Shown one piece after another: positions 61,708 to 64,000 of a DNA stretch of 64,000 nt. Source of the DNA: an uncultured Mediterraneibacter sp. (GTDB taxonomy: Bacteria; Bacillota; Clostridia; Lachnospirales; Lachnospiraceae). Location: positions 1 to 64,000 of the forward strand of contig NZ_CALWFZ010000008.1 in the NCBI RefSeq assembly GCF_944377805.1, given 5' to 3'. Positions within the stretch are counted from its first letter, which is position 1; each line of letters opens with the position of its first letter. The notes under the pieces are model-generated. The model did not search any database and was not told where the DNA came from. It saw only the letters and a program-made list of their open reading frames with translations. A program made the translations under genes and the position numbers.

Positions 61708-62517
61708 CTACAGCTTCCTTGAGACATCGGCACATGCTTTCATCGCCTCAAACACCGCGCTGCGGAATCCCTTTTCTTCCAGAACGCGAACCGCCTCTAT
61801 CGTCGTCCCTCCGGGCGAGCAGACCATATCTTTTAGTTCTCCCGGATGCCTGCCCGTCTCCAAAACCATTTTGGCGCTGCCGAGTACCGCCTGGGCTGCA
61901 AAGCCGTACGCCTGCTGCCGGGGCATCCCTTCTGCCACGGCAGCATCCGCCATCGCCTCGATGAACAGAAATACATATGCCGGAGAACTTCCGCTCACTG
62001 CTACAACCGCATCGATAAGATGTTCCGGTACCAGTTCAACTTTCCCGAAAGCTCCCAGTATCTTAAGCGCATACTCCTTTTCTTCCTCTGTCACATATTC
62101 ATTCGCGCATGCCGCAGTCATCCCCTCTCCCACAAGCGCCGGCGTATTCGGCATTGTACGCACGATCTTCACTTTCTTTTGAAACTGCTCCTCAAGCCAG
62201 GAAAGCGTCTTGCCGGGCGCGATTGTGATAATAAGCTGATCCTCTCTGATGCAGTCTCTTATCTCTTCGACCGCCGCCGCATAATACTGGGGTTTCACGG
62301 AAAGAACGAGTACTTCCGCCCTGCGGGCAGCCTCAAGGTTATCCTCTGTCATTTCGATGCCGTATGCCTCTTCCGCCTTTTTTCGTCCTGCCGCAGATAT
62401 GTCCGATCCAATAATCTGATCCGGCGAAAAGATCTTTCTTTTTATAATTCCGCCAATAATAGCTCCCGCCATATTCCCTGTGCCGATAAAGCCCAACTTC
62501 ATTCTGTCCTGTGCCAT
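61708..62517 (-). CDS. proC: Pyrroline-5-carboxylate reductase
   Basis: ProC makes proline from pyrroline-5-carboxylate with NAD(P)H. It has 269 residues. The nucleotide loop GFIGTGNMAGAIIGG is followed by LVLSVKPQ and the signature GSSPAYVFLFIEAMADAAVAEG (in part). The ATG at 62517 is preferred because GAGGAG lies nine bases upstream. Confidence 0.95.
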   Translation of the reverse strand: MAQDRMKLGFIGTGNMAGAIIGGIIKRKIFSPDQIIGSDISAAGRKKAEEAYGIEMTEDNLEAARRAEVLVLSVKPQYYAAAVEEIRDCIREDQLIITIAPGKTLSWLEEQFQKKVKIVRTMPNTPALVGEGMTAACANEYVTEEEKEYALKILGAFGKVELVPEHLIDAVVAVSGSSPAYVFLFIEAMADAAVAEGMPRQQAYGFAAQAVLGSAKMVLETGRHPGELKDMVCSPGGTTIEAVRVLEEKGFRSAVFEAMKACADVSRKL

Positions 62518-62589
62518 CTTCTTCAACTCCTCTTCTATATCTTCCTATTATTTTTGTTTTTAATATGTCTCTGATCCCGGCCCTTCGGG

Positions 62590-62862
62590 CTACCTTACCG
62601 AAAAATTCTTCTCGCCATCCACAAGCGGAATCTCTTTTGCATCCATCCACTCTATCGTGATGAATCTGTCATGATTCAGTCCGACCAGAAGCTTATTGAT
62701 TCGCGCCTCACGTCCCTGGACCTCAAGGGTCACTGTACCGTTACACTCATTTCGCACCCATCCGGTAAGATCCAGTGACTGGGCAAGGTATTTCGCTGTG
62801 TACCGGAAACCGACGCCCTGAACTCTTCCGTGAAACACAATATGTTTTCTTATATCTGACAT
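62590..62862 (-). CDS. acyP: Acylphosphatase
   Basis: This small enzyme (90 residues) cleaves acyl phosphates. It contains HGRVQGVGFRYTAKYLAQ with the catalytic Arg (about 22), and GWVRNECNGTVTLEVQG with the catalytic Asn (about 40). It is divergent from the hydrogenase-regulator gene. Confidence 0.95.
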   Translation of the reverse strand: MSDIRKHIVFHGRVQGVGFRYTAKYLAQSLDLTGWVRNECNGTVTLEVQGREARINKLLVGLNHDRFITIEWMDAKEIPLVDGEKNFSVR

Positions 62863-62921
62863 TTTCTTTTCCTCCTTTTCCTATTTTATCCCGTGAACAG
62901 GAGAAAATCAATCCGTCATTC

Positions 62922-62950
62922 TTGTATCTTCGCCCTCTTCATGTTATACT
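62922..62950 (+). promoter_or_regulatory. Promoter of the hyd leader
   Basis: TTGTAT (62922-62927) and an extended TGTTATACT (-10 62945-62950) are spaced 17 bases. A leader of about 215 nt follows. Confidence 0.75.
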
Positions 62951-62956
62951 GGTCAG

Positions 62957-63174
62957 GACAGACGTTCTGACTGTAAAGGGTATCTGCGGGAGCAGTATTC
63001 CTGAGCAAAAAGGCGCCATAACGGATCATTCACTATATCGGAAATGTCATTGGCCGCGGAGACTGTATAGGTTTCCCTCTTTGCCGCCTTATTATTTCCG
63101 GAGAGTATCCATGCGCCATTACGGCGCTTTTTTTGTTTTCATATCTGTGCACAACATGTTAAAAGGAGGCTGAA
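62957..63174 (+). promoter_or_regulatory. Structured 5' leader upstream of the hydrogenase-maturation genes
   Basis: An unusually long leader with a GTCAG..CTGAC hairpin at its start, a CTGC..GCAG hairpin, then a multibranch-like domain closed by AAGGCG (63010-63015) and CGCCTT (63085-63090). A terminator follows. GCGCCATAACGG at 63013-63024 is repeated as GCGCCATTACGG at 63113-63124 in the terminator stem. No known riboswitch family is recognised. Confidence 0.55.
63113..63134 (+). terminator. Intrinsic terminator inside the hyd leader
   Basis: GCGCC (63113-63117) pairs with GGCGC (63123-63127), followed by seven T residues. It lies before the gene, suggesting attenuation control. Confidence 0.8.
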
Positions 63175-63423
63175 ATGGAAAATAGAATCGCGCTCATCGG
63201 CATTATTCTGGAATCAAGAGAATCTGTCGATGAACTGAATCATCTTCTGAGCCGATACGGCGAATATGTAATCGGCAGAATGGGAATTCCTTATCGGGAA
63301 AAAGGCATCCATGTCATCAGCGTGGCAATGGATGCGCCAAATAACGTCATCAGCGCTCTCTCCGGCAAACTGGGGATGCTGCCGGGAGTCAGCACAAAGA
63401 CGATCTACGGGAAAAACATATGA
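63175..63423 (+). CDS. TM1266-type iron-only hydrogenase system regulator
   Basis: This 82-residue protein has a ferredoxin-like ACT/NikR-type fold: RIALIGIILESRESVDELNHLL, YVIGRMGIPYREKGIHVISV, and LSGKLGMLPGVSTKTIY at the end. The family always accompanies HydEFG genes and probably senses a metal or small ligand. AAAAGGAGG precedes the ATG. The stop overlaps the hydE start by one base. Confidence 0.9.
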   Translation: MENRIALIGIILESRESVDELNHLLSRYGEYVIGRMGIPYREKGIHVISVAMDAPNNVISALSGKLGMLPGVSTKTIYGKNI

Positions 63424-64000
63424 TGGATATAAAACACATAACAGATCTGATCGATAAACTGGAGCAGACACACGCTCTCACCCGGGATGAGTGGATTGCC
63501 CTTATACAGGAGCGCACTCCCGACGCCGCAGAATACTTGTTTGAGCGGGCAAGGGAAGTCCGTATCCGGCATTACGGACATGACATCTACATCCGCGGAT
63601 TGATCGAATTCACCAACTACTGCCGGAACGACTGTTACTATTGTGGAATACGAAAAAGTAATAAGAATGCCCTGCGCTACCGCCTCTCGGAAGAAGATAT
63701 TCTCTCCTGCTGCGAAGCCGGATATCGGCTCGGCTTCCGCACCTTCGTACTGCAGGGAGGAGAGGACGGATACTTCACAGACGAACGGCTCGCTCATGTC
63801 GTCTCCAAAATTCGTACACGCTGGCCGGACTGCGCCATCACCCTGTCAGTCGGCGAACGCTCTTATGAGGGATACCAGATGCTGTTTGACGCTGGAGCCA
63901 ACCGCTATCTGCTCCGCCACGAGACATACGACTCTGACCACTATGCCCGACTCCATCCGCCGGCACTCAGCGCAGACCATCGTCAGAAATGCCTTTGGAA
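63423..64000 (+). CDS. hydE: [FeFe]-hydrogenase H-cluster radical SAM maturase HydE, partial
   Basis: HydE helps assemble the H-cluster of [FeFe]-hydrogenase. The visible 192 codons encode the radical SAM core: IEFTNYCRNDCYYCGIRKSN contains CxxxCxxC for the Fe4S4 cluster (about residues 66-73), and FVLQGGED the GGE motif. The gene runs off the right end. The ATG at 63423 overlaps the stop of the preceding gene (TGATG). Confidence 0.93.
   Translation, partial: MDIKHITDLIDKLEQTHALTRDEWIALIQERTPDAAEYLFERAREVRIRHYGHDIYIRGLIEFTNYCRNDCYYCGIRKSNKNALRYRLSEEDILSCCEAGYRLGFRTFVLQGGEDGYFTDERLAHVVSKIRTRWPDCAITLSVGERSYEGYQMLFDAGANRYLLRHETYDSDHYARLHPPALSADHRQKCLW

Noticed and set aside
62957..63112. Match of the hyd leader to known riboswitches (molybdenum cofactor, fluoride, NiCo, cobalamin)
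   Set aside because: Partial word similarity only; the conserved cores of those families are not present when read through base by base.
1..64000. CRISPR array, prophage, insertion sequence or tRNA/rRNA genes
   Set aside because: No spaced direct repeats, transposase or integrase motifs, or cloverleaf signatures were seen apart from the tRNA-like part of tmRNA.

Overview
The window looks like chromosome from a spore-forming, strictly anaerobic Firmicute of the Lachnospiraceae (Clostridium cluster XIVa). The evidence is the spoIIAA-spoIIAB-sigF-spoVAA-spoVAB block, a T-box leader on valS, a CIRCE operator, an [FeFe]-hydrogenase maturation gene, and DUF4358, DUF5721 and DUF6106 proteins typical of this family. 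No rRNA, tRNA, insertion sequence, prophage or CRISPR array is visible. This is mostly core chromosome with a few accessory operons. Most genes lie on the minus strand.

Layout: 1-1471, ROK-family regulator behind a strong promoter. 1542-5383, ABC exporter-like pair (ATPase plus coiled-coil FtsX-type permease). 5595-7739, UMF1-type MFS transporter and a zinc-phospholipase-C-like protein. 7989-8330, tmRNA. 8399-16859, a ten-gene L-ascorbate (ula) operon running leftward: UlaG, EIIA, EIIC, EIIB, DeoR-type regulator, UlaE, a beta-propeller protein, UlaF, a HAD phosphatase and a membrane protein. The ula promoter carries two direct operator repeats. 17221-21696, LysR regulator and a giant ABC permease-ATPase fusion. 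21810-24536, sporulation sigma-F operon with an extra small membrane protein. 24648-32315, valS, an LTA-synthase-like enzyme, folC, a 44-residue protein and a TPR membrane protein, headed by a T-box. 32799-33530, glucosaminidase. 33652-38274, potABCD polyamine importer.

38453-43613 holds a HAD phosphatase, LspA, a zinc-ribbon protein, an S8 peptidase whose nucleophile position is Cys, and a long ClpX. 43756-44436 is a double PII-like protein, next to a duplicated DUF1538 transporter and LigA (44454-47983). 48031-52608 is a pseudouridine synthase plus a surface-polymer O-acylation cluster (DHHW, MBOAT, DUF4358, SGNH). 52792-56882 holds a DUF5721 protein, htpG with a CIRCE site, an EamA transporter and a cyclophilin. 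56970-60537 holds a possible cysteine-peptidase-fold protein, an orphan MalK/UgpC-type ATPase, a CdaR-like regulator and a DUF6106 protein. 60625-62862 holds trxB, proC and an acylphosphatase. 63175-64000 holds a TM1266-type regulator and the start of hydE, behind a leader with an intrinsic terminator.

Points most worth a second look: (i) a dispersed ~79-bp hairpin repeat present three times between genes, with a compensatory base change in its stem; (ii) a His-rich cytoplasmic beta-propeller placed where the UlaD decarboxylase would be expected in the ascorbate operon; (iii) the Ser-to-Cys change in the S8 peptidase; (iv) the structured leader with a repeated 12-mer exactly 100 nt apart upstream of the hydrogenase-maturation genes; (v) a CIRCE operator upstream of the -35 box of htpG. 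All functional statements are from sequence reading only; no database search was possible.
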